Positions 1-7,099 of a stretch of 64,000 nt of DNA are shown piece after piece. The notes beneath the pieces were generated by a model. It was not told where the DNA came from. It ran no database searches and saw only the letters and a list, made by a program, of their open reading frames with translations. This stretch comes from Ignavibacteriales bacterium. GTDB lineage: Bacteria; Bacteroidota; Ignavibacteria; Ignavibacteriales; Ignavibacteriaceae. Where the stretch lies: the NCBI GenBank assembly GCA_016709765.1, contig JADJMD010000012.1, forward strand, positions 682,001-746,000, written 5' to 3'. A program made the position numbers and the translations under genes. The stretch's first letter is position 1. Each line of letters opens with the position of its first letter.

Positions 1-1036
1 AATTGTAAGTTGCATAATGATACTTACCCGTCTCGCTGTACTTTGAATTACGTGGAGCTTCTTTTTCATAAATACGATAATCCGGCATTCCTGTTAAGAG
101 TGGAATATTGTTTTTGTTTAGGAAAGAATAAATGGTATCAAGCTCGGATTGATACGTGCCTGATAAAAGATAAATAGGTAAAGCTGTTTCTGGCCAAAGA
201 ATTATTTGCGCTCCTTCATCAACACATTTTTGAGAAAGCTGCAGATTATTATTTAATATTTCATTTAAACCACCAAGCTCCCATTTATTCCAGGGATCAA
301 GATTCGGCTGAATAATACCTACACGTACTTTTTTCTCATTATTATTTAAAGTTGAAATTCTAGCATAACCGTAAATGAGCACAAGGATAAAAATCAATCC
401 TGCGATTGAAAGATTTATCAGCCAAACCTTTAAATTTTCCTTAAAAGATTTTAATCCCTTGTATATAAAAATATTAATCCACAAAACAACAAAGGATAAT
501 CCAAACGCACCAATAATATCTGCTAATTGAATAAATGCTGTAAACTTTGCAAGCCCATGCCCAATGGTTAACCAAGGAAATTTTAAATCTGTAAGCGTAA
601 GTAGATATTCACCTGTAACCCAAAAGAATGGGAAGAAATAGAGAGATAAATCTTTTTTAAAAACTTTTTTTGATAAGAAATACAAAGTTGAGTTGATCAG
701 CATAACGCAAGGTAAAAAGAAAACTAATACTGTTCCGCTTAACATTAAAAATGGATCAGATTCTTTCTGCCAGCTTCCAACCCAAAAAACGGTGATTAAG
801 CTCATTACAAAAAAAGTTAAGTAGGATGCTGAATTAACTTTTAGTAACATTTGTTTTTTTGTTATCACAAAAAAGTAAGGGACGAATGCAACAAAAATAA
901 ATAGTGTAAAGGGAAATGGGAATGGTGTAAATGAAATTCCAAAAAGAATTCCTGATAAAATTAATAGCAGTTTGTTTTTTCTTATTTCTTTTTTCTGTTC
1001 TAAAGATAATTCTAGTTTCTTAAAAGGTAATTTCAA
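1..1036 (-). CDS. lnt: Apolipoprotein N-acyltransferase, 3' end cut off by window
   Basis: The reading frame runs off the left edge, so about the first 345 codons of a protein usually 500-540 aa long are present. Lnt transfers the third acyl chain from phospholipid to the N-terminal cysteine of lipoproteins in the inner membrane. The N-terminal part is a series of hydrophobic segments, starting with LSGILFGISFTPFPFPF, typical of Lnt. A nitrilase-type domain begins near residue 237 (VRVGIIQPNLDPWNKW), and the catalytic glutamate lies in WPETALP near residue 283. I chose TTG at 1036-1034 as start because no ATG lies nearby and it overlaps the dedA stop as TTGA, which suggests translational coupling. 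Family assignment is firm; the start is inferred. Confidence 0.93.
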   Translation of the reverse strand, partial: MKLPFKKLELSLEQKKEIRKNKLLLILSGILFGISFTPFPFPFTLFIFVAFVPYFFVITKKQMLLKVNSASYLTFFVMSLITVFWVGSWQKESDPFLMLSGTVLVFFLPCVMLINSTLYFLSKKVFKKDLSLYFFPFFWVTGEYLLTLTDLKFPWLTIGHGLAKFTAFIQLADIIGAFGLSFVVLWINIFIYKGLKSFKENLKVWLINLSIAGLIFILVLIYGYARISTLNNNEKKVRVGIIQPNLDPWNKWELGGLNEILNNNLQLSQKCVDEGAQIILWPETALPIYLLSGTYQSELDTIYSFLNKNNIPLLTGMPDYRIYEKEAPRNSKYSETGKYHYATYN

Positions 1037-1644
1037 ATTTGTGTTTTTCTTTTTTTGATGAAATATCGAACCACAAAAAACAGCACTACAATTAAGGTAA
1101 CAACTAAAATTATATTGCTGTAGGTTTTAAGATAACTGTCTATCAAATCGATATTTTTTCCAAAAGCAATACCTAAATAAATTAGAATTGCGTTCCAAAC
1201 TGCCGAACTGATTAAACTGAGTATGGAGGTTTTATTAACATTTAGTCTACTCATTCCAGCAAAAAATGAAATTACGGCTCGTGTACCAGGTAAAAATCTA
1301 TTAGCAACAATTAGATAATATCCGTATTTGCGAAAAGAATTTTCAACTTTCTCAAACGATTGAACAGTAATGAATTTTAATTTGCCTGAGTGAATTAATC
1401 TTTTATCAAACTGCCAGCCTATTATAAATGCTGTTAGGAAACCTAATAGACTTCCAGAAGTTGCAAATAGAAATAATGGAATAAAATGTAATGAACCCGT
1501 TGCAACTAATGAACCACCAATTACAACTACCATATCACTGGGAGAAGGTGGAAATAAATTTTCTATATATGCAAAGAAAAATATTGTAAGATAAATCCAG
1601 AACGGGGACATATTAGATATCTGGGCTAGAATTGTTTCAAACAT
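1033..1644 (-). CDS. DedA/SNARE-associated (VTT domain) membrane protein
   Basis: A 203-aa polytopic inner-membrane protein of the DedA family. Members are linked to membrane lipid transport (undecaprenyl phosphate or phosphatidylethanolamine flipping) and envelope homeostasis; the substrate here cannot be read from sequence. The two re-entrant VTT signatures are visible: FPPSPSD at residues 31-37 with the following GGSL, and RFLPGTRAVISFFAGMSR from residue 116. Hydrophobic segments cover most of the rest and the tail is basic (IKKRKTQI). It starts one base downstream of the ispF stop and its own stop overlaps lnt, so it sits in the era-to-lnt transcription unit. Confidence 0.93.
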   Translation of the reverse strand: MFETILAQISNMSPFWIYLTIFFFAYIENLFPPSPSDMVVVIGGSLVATGSLHFIPLFLFATSGSLLGFLTAFIIGWQFDKRLIHSGKLKFITVQSFEKVENSFRKYGYYLIVANRFLPGTRAVISFFAGMSRLNVNKTSILSLISSAVWNAILIYLGIAFGKNIDLIDSYLKTYSNIILVVTLIVVLFFVVRYFIKKRKTQI

Positions 1645-1645
1645 C

Positions 1646-2134
1646 CTAATCTTTCTTCTGTAATAAAACAGTTGCGAAGGAAACTACACCTTCTGTTCTA
1701 CCCACAAACCCAAGTTTTTCTGTTGTGGTGGCTTTTATAGATATTTGATCAATATCAACTTTAAGGATCTGGGAAATACGATTTCTTATTTGTTCAACGT
1801 AAGGAAATATTTTTGGATTTTCCATCGCAAGGACACAATCAAGATTTCCTAATTCATATCCTTTGTTTAGAATGAGCTCGTTAACGTGTTTTAAAAGTTT
1901 TGAACTATCTGCATCTTTCCATCTTTCATCGGTGTTTGGAAAGTGTTTTCCAATATCACCAAGTGCAAGTGCGCCAAGCATTGCATCACAAATTGCATGA
2001 AGCAAAACATCTGCATCGGAATGACCTTCTAATCCTTTGTCAAATGGAATTTCTATTCCACCAATAATTAATTTTCTACCCTCAGCAAAGGCATGAACAT
2101 CAAAACCAAAACCGGTTCTAAAATTTAATTTCAA
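1646..2134 (-). CDS. ispF: 2-C-methyl-D-erythritol 2,4-cyclodiphosphate synthase
   Basis: A 162-aa enzyme of the non-mevalonate isoprenoid pathway. It cyclises 4-diphosphocytidyl-methylerythritol 2-phosphate to the cyclodiphosphate and releases CMP. The metal site is visible as GFDVHAF (Asp12 and His14) with His46 in HSDADVLLHAICDA; the conserved GDIGKHFPNTD block follows at about residue 59, and the C-terminal ATTTEKLGFVGRTEG motif binds the cytidine. Length is normal for the trimeric enzyme. The ATG overlaps the acyP stop by four bases (ATGA), and dedA follows almost without gap, indicating an operon. IspD is not adjacent. Confidence 0.97.
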   Translation of the reverse strand: MKLNFRTGFGFDVHAFAEGRKLIIGGIEIPFDKGLEGHSDADVLLHAICDAMLGALALGDIGKHFPNTDERWKDADSSKLLKHVNELILNKGYELGNLDCVLAMENPKIFPYVEQIRNRISQILKVDIDQISIKATTTEKLGFVGRTEGVVSFATVLLQKKD

Positions 2135-2412
2135 TATCTAACCTCAAATTTTGTAAACTCATTTTTAATTTCGGACCACTCAACAAAACAATTTGCAACG
2201 TGAGATTTTGATGGTCCATTTTTCAGTTGTTCAACTAATTCCTGAATTAAAAATTGCTCTCCCTCAACTTCAGTTAAAACTTCGCCCGTAAAGAGATTTT
2301 GTGTATAGCCTTTTAGATTTAAATTTTCAGCATGTTTCATCACAAAATATCTAAACCCAACACCCTGAACTAATCCATTAACAATTATTTTTGCTCTTTT
2401 AATTTCACTCAT
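2131..2412 (-). CDS. acyP: Acylphosphatase
   Basis: A 93-aa cytosolic enzyme that hydrolyses acyl phosphates such as acetyl or carbamoyl phosphate. The family signature is visible as GLVQGVGFRYFV, residues 13-24, with the substrate-binding arginine at 21, and the catalytic asparagine at 39 in KGYTQNLFTGEV. Length matches the stand-alone acylphosphatase fold. It overlaps the DMT transporter gene upstream by 8 bases and ispF downstream by 4 bases, so all three are probably translated from one mRNA. Physiological role in bacteria is uncertain for the family. Confidence 0.95.
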   Translation of the reverse strand: MSEIKRAKIIVNGLVQGVGFRYFVMKHAENLNLKGYTQNLFTGEVLTEVEGEQFLIQELVEQLKNGPSKSHVANCFVEWSEIKNEFTKFEVRY

Positions 2413-3307
2413 CTTTGATTGAAAATGCTTCTGAAATAATTAACCCGGTGAAAATAAGCACACATCCAATTAAGCCAAAATTAGAAATTTTTTCACTGAG
2501 TAAAAAGTAAGCAAACACAGCTGCAAATATTGGTTCAATGGAGAAAATTATTCCAGCTTTTGTCGGCGAAACAGTTTTTTGAAATTTTAGTTGTATAACT
2601 GTTGCAATTATCGAAGCAAATATTGCAGTGTAAAGAATTGCTGTAACGACAGAAGCATTCAAGCTAATTCTAATTGTTTCTAAAGAAGTAATAGAAAAAG
2701 CAAATGACAAAATAAATCCACCTAAACCGGTAATGAGTAATTGCACAAAGACCATTGGCAAATAATCATATTTTTTTGTAAACACATCAACATAAACAAC
2801 TTGAAAAGCAAATAGTATCGCGCATAAGAGTGTAAGTAAGTCACCAAAATTAAAATCAGAACCCAGCTGCTTAATAAAATCAAGCACATTTTCGCCTTTG
2901 CTGGATAACATTATTAATCCAATCAAAACTAAAAACACACTAAAAAGATTAAACCATTTTGGTTTTCGATTCTCAATGATCAACTGAAGAATGGGGATAA
3001 AAACGACAAATGTTCCTGTAATAAATCCTGATTTTGTTGCTGTGGTAAGATTTAACCCTATGGTCTGAGCTGTAAATCCTGCAAAGTAAAAAAAACCAAG
3101 AATTGATCCGGCAATAAGAGTTTGCTTATTAGTTTTTTTTAAATGTGAATAAACAAAAGGGAAAAAAATAAATGCGGCTATAGTAAATCTTAAACCGAGG
3201 AATAATAAGGGAGAAATATCAGTAAAGGCATTTTTAATTAACGCAAACGTTCCACCCCAAATTAAAGTATTAAAAAGAAGAGCAATTTCTCCAGAATATT
3301 TTTTCAT
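2405..3307 (-). CDS. DMT superfamily transporter (EamA domains)
   Basis: A 300-aa inner-membrane protein with about ten hydrophobic segments arranged as two EamA repeats, roughly residues 8-137 and 153-294. The first repeat begins with LLFNTLIWGGTFALIKNAF, a common EamA opening, and the second ends with SIEPIFAAVFAYFLLSEKIS, the usual EamA repeat end. Members export amino acids, metabolites or drugs; the substrate cannot be inferred. It lies 61 bp downstream of era and overlaps acyP. Confidence 0.9.
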   Translation of the reverse strand: MKKYSGEIALLFNTLIWGGTFALIKNAFTDISPLLFLGLRFTIAAFIFFPFVYSHLKKTNKQTLIAGSILGFFYFAGFTAQTIGLNLTTATKSGFITGTFVVFIPILQLIIENRKPKWFNLFSVFLVLIGLIMLSSKGENVLDFIKQLGSDFNFGDLLTLLCAILFAFQVVYVDVFTKKYDYLPMVFVQLLITGLGGFILSFAFSITSLETIRISLNASVVTAILYTAIFASIIATVIQLKFQKTVSPTKAGIIFSIEPIFAAVFAYFLLSEKISNFGLIGCVLIFTGLIISEAFSIKDE

Positions 3308-3368
3308 CTTAGAAGATTCAATTGATTTTAAATATCTAACTTGATCTTAAATCCAAGCCTAATCTGGA

Positions 3369-4283
3369 TCATTCTTTGTCCTTTACCCGAACATAACCAA
3401 ACGACTTTAGCATATTTAAATTTGAACGCCACTTTTCTCTGACTTTTACACGCAACTCAAGATAAACTTCTCGATCCAGAAATTCTTCGATAGCATTTCT
3501 GGATTTTTCACCAAGTTTTTTAATTGCTGTACCGCCTTTTCCAATAATAATTGGTTTTTGGGATTCTCTTTCAACCACAATTTCTGCACTAATAAAGTCT
3601 TTTGAGTGTTCTCGCTCAGTAAATTCAGCTATTAATACTTCGCAGCTATAAGGGACTTCATCCTCATACAGCTCAAAAAGTTTTTCACGAATTATCTCAG
3701 TTACAAAAAATCTTTCTGTTTCTTCAGAAACAATGTCATCAGGATAGAACTTAGCACCTTCTGGTAAACACTCAACTATATCGTTTAGTAATCTTTCAAG
3801 ATTAAATTTTAGATTTGCAGAAACTGGAATGACCGATTTAAACAAATTTAGTTTTTCAAATCTTTCAATAAGTGTAAGTGCTTGTTCCTGTGAGATTGTA
3901 TCAATCTTATTAAGCACAAGAATTTTGGGATTTGTTTTTTCTTTAATTACTTTTTGGATGTATTCATTCTCTTCCGCGCCTTTGAATGATTGCTCAGAAC
4001 TTACATCATAAATGATTACGAAAACGTCTGCATCTTTAACAGAAAGATCAATATCATCCATCATTTTTTCTTGAAGAAGATACGCAGGTTTTAATATTCC
4101 TGGAGTATCAAGAAATATTACTTGATAATTTTCTTCGGATAATATTCCAAGTATTCTTTTACGTGTAGTTTGGGGCTTTGACGTTGTAATTGAAATTTTT
4201 TGTCCAAGCAAAGCATTCATTAAAGTTGATTTACCAACATTTGGCAATCCGATAATAGCAGCGTAACCGGCTTTTGTGTTCAT
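3369..4283 (-). CDS. era: GTPase Era
   Basis: A 304-aa GTPase that assists 16S rRNA maturation and 30S assembly. The G1 loop is GLPNVGKS at residues 12-19, G3 is DTPG at 59-62, G4 is NKID at 125-128 and G5 is the SA in VIPVSANLKF. A C-terminal KH domain of type II, about residues 205-285, carries the IIIGKGGTAIKKLG loop that binds the 3' end of 16S rRNA. Length is typical. It heads the minus-strand run leading to lnt; the 138-bp gap before it ends at the sigma/anti-sigma locus. Confidence 0.97.
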   Translation of the reverse strand: MNTKAGYAAIIGLPNVGKSTLMNALLGQKISITTSKPQTTRKRILGILSEENYQVIFLDTPGILKPAYLLQEKMMDDIDLSVKDADVFVIIYDVSSEQSFKGAEENEYIQKVIKEKTNPKILVLNKIDTISQEQALTLIERFEKLNLFKSVIPVSANLKFNLERLLNDIVECLPEGAKFYPDDIVSEETERFFVTEIIREKLFELYEDEVPYSCEVLIAEFTEREHSKDFISAEIVVERESQKPIIIGKGGTAIKKLGEKSRNAIEEFLDREVYLELRVKVREKWRSNLNMLKSFGYVRVKDKE

Positions 4284-4359
4284 TCTTATCTTTTCTTTTT
4301 ATGATGTGTAAATATACGAAATGAGATAGTATTATTAGGAAGAATATTAGCAATACGAA

Positions 4360-4889
4360 TCAGGATAAAGGGAAAGTGTGTTTAGTGACCAAATCTTTTT
4401 TCGATCGTTTCTGAAATTCAATTAAGAAGTAACCAGATACAAGCATAACGAATGAAAGTAATGATCCAAATATTGTAAGATTTTTTTGCCAAAAAGAGAT
4501 GAAAAATAATCTCCGATACTTTTAGAATAAGTTGTAACTATTTCACTTGTTTCACTTACCTTCGATGCAGATAGCATTTGAAATAAAACATATCCTGTAA
4601 TGCAAAGAGCTAACGCAACAAAAACAGATAATATAGCAAACAAGAAATATTTCTGCTGTTTTGCATTTGTGGTACTTCTGTTTACTTTATTCATAACCAT
4701 TTTTGTAAAATCTATACTTGGCAAATTCACTTCAATATTTTTTAACAGATCATGTGTTTTAAGTAATGCCGCATATTTTCTTTTTAAATCAGGTGAGTTT
4801 TCAATCGCGATTTTTAAGGTATCTTTTTCTTCGCGACTTAATTCATCATCTAAATATTTATTCAGTAACTCATCATTAATGTTTTTCAT
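4360..4889 (-). CDS. Anti-sigma factor frame (disrupted near 3' end)
   Basis: Starting at the internal ATG (4889-4887), this is a membrane anti-sigma factor: a cytoplasmic N-terminus resembling zinc-finger-type anti-sigma domains but without the usual HxxxCxxC motif in view, a first transmembrane helix (FLFAILSVFVALALCITGYV), a linker rich in Ser/Thr, then SLFGKK. At the T7 run 4481-4487 the written frame turns into a non-hydrophobic tail and stops at 4422. Adding one base there gives NLTIFGSLLSFVMLVSGYFL, a convincing second membrane helix, followed by a basic tail and a TGA stop at 4362-4360. So the true gene probably extends to 4360. It would hold the ECF sigma factor inactive at the membrane. 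Confidence 0.6.
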
Positions 4890-5459
4890 AAAACTTCCTG
4901 CAATAAATTCCTTTTTTTCTAAAATCTCTCGTAACAAATTACGAGAGCGATGCAAAATAACTTTTACGTTTGCAACTGAGATTTCTAAAACTTCACTAAT
5001 TTCCTCTGTTTTCATTTCTTCTAAATAAAACATAGTAATAACAGCCGCATTTTTGGGTGGAAGTTCATTTACAATTTTCTTCATCAATACAGAAATATCT
5101 TCATTCACTAAAGTGTCTGCATTGTAATCGCTTTTAAGAAAATGCAAATCATCAATAGAGCTCATTTCAGTTTCAATTTTTCTTTTTGCAGAAGATAACT
5201 TTGTTAATGCTGTATTATAAACTATGCGATAAAACCATGTTGAAAACTTTGACTCATTCTTAAATGTGTTGAGATTATTATAAGCTTTTAAAAAACAATC
5301 CATCAAAACCTCTTCAGCATCAAAATCATTCTTTAACATTCGTTTAAGCATAGAAAAAGCTTTATTCTTATATCTATCAATAAGAACAGAATAATCCGCA
5401 GCGTTACCTTTCTTAACGGATTCAATGATTTCAACATCTGTAAGGTTTTTCATTTTCAT
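4422..5459 (-). CDS. ECF sigma factor reading through into its anti-sigma factor
   Basis: As written, one 345-aa frame. Residues 1-190 are an ECF sigma-70 factor: region 2 contains DAEEVLMDCFLKAYNNL and FSTWFYRIVYNTAL, and region 4 contains ELPPKNAAVITMFYLEEM, then EEISEVLEISVANVKVILHR as the DNA-binding helix-turn-helix. From Met191 (ATG 4889-4887) the frame is an anti-sigma factor (NDELLNKYLDDELSREEKD, then a transmembrane helix around 270-290). An AGGAAG ribosome site precedes that internal ATG. Removing one A from the A7 run (T7 on plus, 4912-4918) would end the sigma factor as EKRNLLQEVL with a TGA overlapping the anti-sigma ATG, the normal arrangement for such pairs. The last 20 residues also look out of frame. 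Candidate autoregulatory promoter at 5464-5490. Confidence 0.8.
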   Translation of the reverse strand: MKMKNLTDVEIIESVKKGNAADYSVLIDRYKNKAFSMLKRMLKNDFDAEEVLMDCFLKAYNNLNTFKNESKFSTWFYRIVYNTALTKLSSAKRKIETEMSSIDDLHFLKSDYNADTLVNEDISVLMKKIVNELPPKNAAVITMFYLEEMKTEEISEVLEISVANVKVILHRSRNLLREILEKKEFIAGSFMKNINDELLNKYLDDELSREEKDTLKIAIENSPDLKRKYAALLKTHDLLKNIEVNLPSIDFTKMVMNKVNRSTTNAKQQKYFLFAILSVFVALALCITGYVLFQMLSASKVSETSEIVTTYSKSIGDYFSSLFGKKILQYLDHYFHSLCLYLVTS

Positions 5460-5463
5460 TATA

Positions 5464-5490
5464 GACTATTTCAATGTATCAAAGGTTACA
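5464..5490 (-). promoter_or_regulatory. Candidate ECF promoter for the sigma gene
   Basis: On the minus strand TGTAACC (5490-5484) is followed by 17 bases and GTC (5466-5464), matching the two plus-strand motifs in the same gap. This is the layout of an ECF -35/-10 pair and implies autoregulation. The GTC lies only four bases before the annotated ATG, so transcription would begin within the first codons; Met3 (ATG 5453-5451) could then be a leaderless start. Confidence 0.6.
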
Positions 5491-5539
5491 AATAATTACA
5501 GACGGTTAAAGTTAGACTGATTTATTTTGATAATCAATC

Positions 5540-5566
5540 TGTAACCTTGATAATATTATTTCAGTC
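5540..5566 (+). promoter_or_regulatory. Candidate ECF promoter P1
   Basis: TGTAACC (5540-5546), 17-base spacer, GTC (5564-5566). Same motif pair and same spacing as the minus-strand copy that faces the sigma gene. It points at the small membrane-protein gene at 5654 and would give a 5' leader of about 80 bases. Confidence 0.5.
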
Positions 5567-5596
5567 AAATGTATTGTACAATAAATAATTAAAATC

Positions 5597-5622
5597 TGTA
5601 ACCTTAAAAAAATTCTTTTGTC
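5597..5622 (+). promoter_or_regulatory. Candidate ECF promoter P2
   Basis: TGTAACC (5597-5603), 16-base spacer containing an A7 run, GTC (5620-5622). The expected transcription start near 5630 lies just ahead of the ribosome site AAGGAG of the gene at 5654. One extra A in the run would make the spacing identical to the other two copies. Confidence 0.6.
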
Positions 5623-5653
5623 AAAAGGATTAGAAACATAAGGAGATAATAAA

Positions 5654-6001
5654 ATGCGTGAAGAAGTAATTGCAGTATTTATCCCAATTATTATGACTCT
5701 TGTAGTTGGAGCAATACTAATTGTTTATTTTTTCTTGAAGTCCAAAGAAAAACAAATGCTGATAGAAAAAGGACTTTCGACAGAAGAAATTAAGAAATTC
5801 TTTGAAGAAAAACGGGATGGACTCTGGTTAATAAAAATTGGCGTGATTTCAATTTTCTTTGGTATAGGATTAGGATTTGGAATGATGCTTCAGGATGCAA
5901 CCACAAAAGAATATTGGATTCCGTTTTCATTATTTGTTGGAACTGGAATTGGTTTTGTTTTAGCTAATGTAATAAGCGAAAAGATGAAACTAAAAAAATA
6001 A
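5654..6001 (+). CDS. Small two-segment membrane protein, DUF6249-like
   Basis: A 115-aa protein with an N-terminal membrane helix (about residues 7-28), a charged segment KEKQMLIEKGLSTEEIKKFF, then two hydrophobic segments (about 60-78 and 88-106) and a basic tail. The layout resembles DUF6249 membrane proteins, which often sit beside ECF sigma factors; function unknown. An AAGGAG site precedes the ATG by eight bases. It is divergent from the sigma/anti-sigma genes and preceded by two copies of the ECF promoter motif, so it is probably a direct target of that sigma factor. It is followed at once by a strong terminator hairpin shared with trxB. Confidence 0.75.
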   Translation: MREEVIAVFIPIIMTLVVGAILIVYFFLKSKEKQMLIEKGLSTEEIKKFFEEKRDGLWLIKIGVISIFFGIGLGFGMMLQDATTKEYWIPFSLFVGTGIGFVLANVISEKMKLKK

Positions 6002-6006
6002 TGTTA

Positions 6007-6035
6007 AAAACCCCTTCCGTATTGGAAGGGGTTTT
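6007..6035. terminator. Bidirectional terminator between the DUF6249-like gene and trxB
   Basis: Perfect 12-bp stem AAAACCCCTTCC (6007-6018) and GGAAGGGGTTTT (6024-6035) with a 5-base loop. T-rich sequence follows on both strands, so it can end transcription of the plus-strand gene (stop 6001) and the convergent trxB (stop 6048). Confidence 0.9.
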
Positions 6036-6047
6036 AGTTTTTTAATT

Positions 6048-7006
6048 TTATTCTTGAGCTTCCAACCATCGCTCTGCATCTAAAGCTGCCATACAACCTG
6101 TACCGGCAGCAGTAACTGCCTGGCGGTAAATATGATCTGCAACATCACCAGCAGCAAAAACACCTTCAATATTTGTGTAAGTTGATCCAGGTTTAACTTT
6201 TAGATAGCCTGTTTCATCCATATCCAATACTTCTTTAAATAACTTTGTATTTGGCTGATGACCTATTCCGATAAATAATCCATCAGCTTTAAATTCAGTA
6301 GTTGAACCATCTTTTGTATCTTGAAGTATAACGCCTGTCATACTTTTTCTGCCATTTTCTTCAACACCAATAACTTCTTTAATTGTTTTGTTTGTTAAGA
6401 ATTTTATCTTAGGATTTTTTTGGGCCCGCTCAGTCATAATTTTTGAAGCTCGAAATTCATCTCTTCTGTGAATAACTGTAACTTCGCTTGCAAATTTTGT
6501 CAAAAAGTTTGCTTCCTCCATTGCTGTATCACCACCGCCAACAACAATAACTTTTAGTCCTTTAAAGAAAAATCCATCGCAAGTAGCGCAGGCAGAAACA
6601 CCGTAACCCATATATTTATTTTCACTTTCCAATCCAAGTAATTTTGCTGAAGCTCCAGTAGAAATTATAATAGAATCGGCGGTGTAATTTTCATCATAAG
6701 ATTTTACTTTAAATGGACGCTCTGAAAAATCAACTTCTGTTATTTCTTTATAAAATGATTGCGCACCAAAACGTTGAGCTTGTTTACGCATAACATCCAT
6801 CAATTCCGGGCCATCAATTCCGTGTTCAAATCCCGGATAGTTTTCAACTTCAGTAGTAATTGTTAATTGTCCACCTGGCTGCATTCCTTCAAAAATAACT
6901 GGATTAAGATTTGCACGACCTGTATAAATTGCTGCTGTTAATCCAGCTGGACCAGATCCTATAATTAAAACTTTAAAATGATTTTTTGGTCTAATTGTTC
7001 AGCCAT
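6048..7006 (-). pseudogene. trxB: Thioredoxin-disulfide reductase, frameshifted near the N-terminus
   Basis: NADPH-dependent flavoenzyme that reduces thioredoxin. The ATG at 7006-7004 gives MAEQLDQK and then shifts out of frame at an A6 run (T6 on plus, 6982-6987). With one more A the protein continues as NHFKVLIIGSGPAGLTAAIY, the FAD-binding loop, and joins the intact remainder, which starts at the internal ATG 6884. That part has the redox-active CATC in GVSACATCDGFFF, the NADPH loop VVGGGDTAMEEANFL and the C-terminal GVFAAGDVAD flavin motif. The rest of the frame is perfect over 278 codons, so a one-base assembly error is the likeliest reason; a recent real mutation is possible. As written, translation from 6884 would lack the FAD pyrophosphate loop. 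Confidence 0.88.
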
Positions 7007-7099
7007 TTTTTCTCCAACACTAAATATTTAGCAAAATTTTTATTATTTGTAACTGTAAGATTCAGATAAGTTAGTGAAGATTCAAGAAGGGATTTAATA

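Noticed and set aside
4912..4918. A AAA AAG slippery heptamer in the zero frame at the sigma/anti-sigma junction, as in dnaX
   Set aside because: A -1 shift here yields a short tail of about ten codons and a stop, with no stem or pseudoknot seen at the right distance. A simple one-base length error explains the layout better, because it gives the exact ATGA overlap.
4600..5028. 142-aa plus-strand open frame opposite the sigma/anti-sigma genes
   Set aside because: Antisense shadow of a well-supported coding region, with no ribosome site and no recognisable domain.
6820..6840. GTTCAAATC sequence resembling a tRNA T-arm
   Set aside because: It lies within trxB codons and no acceptor or anticodon stem can be folded around it.
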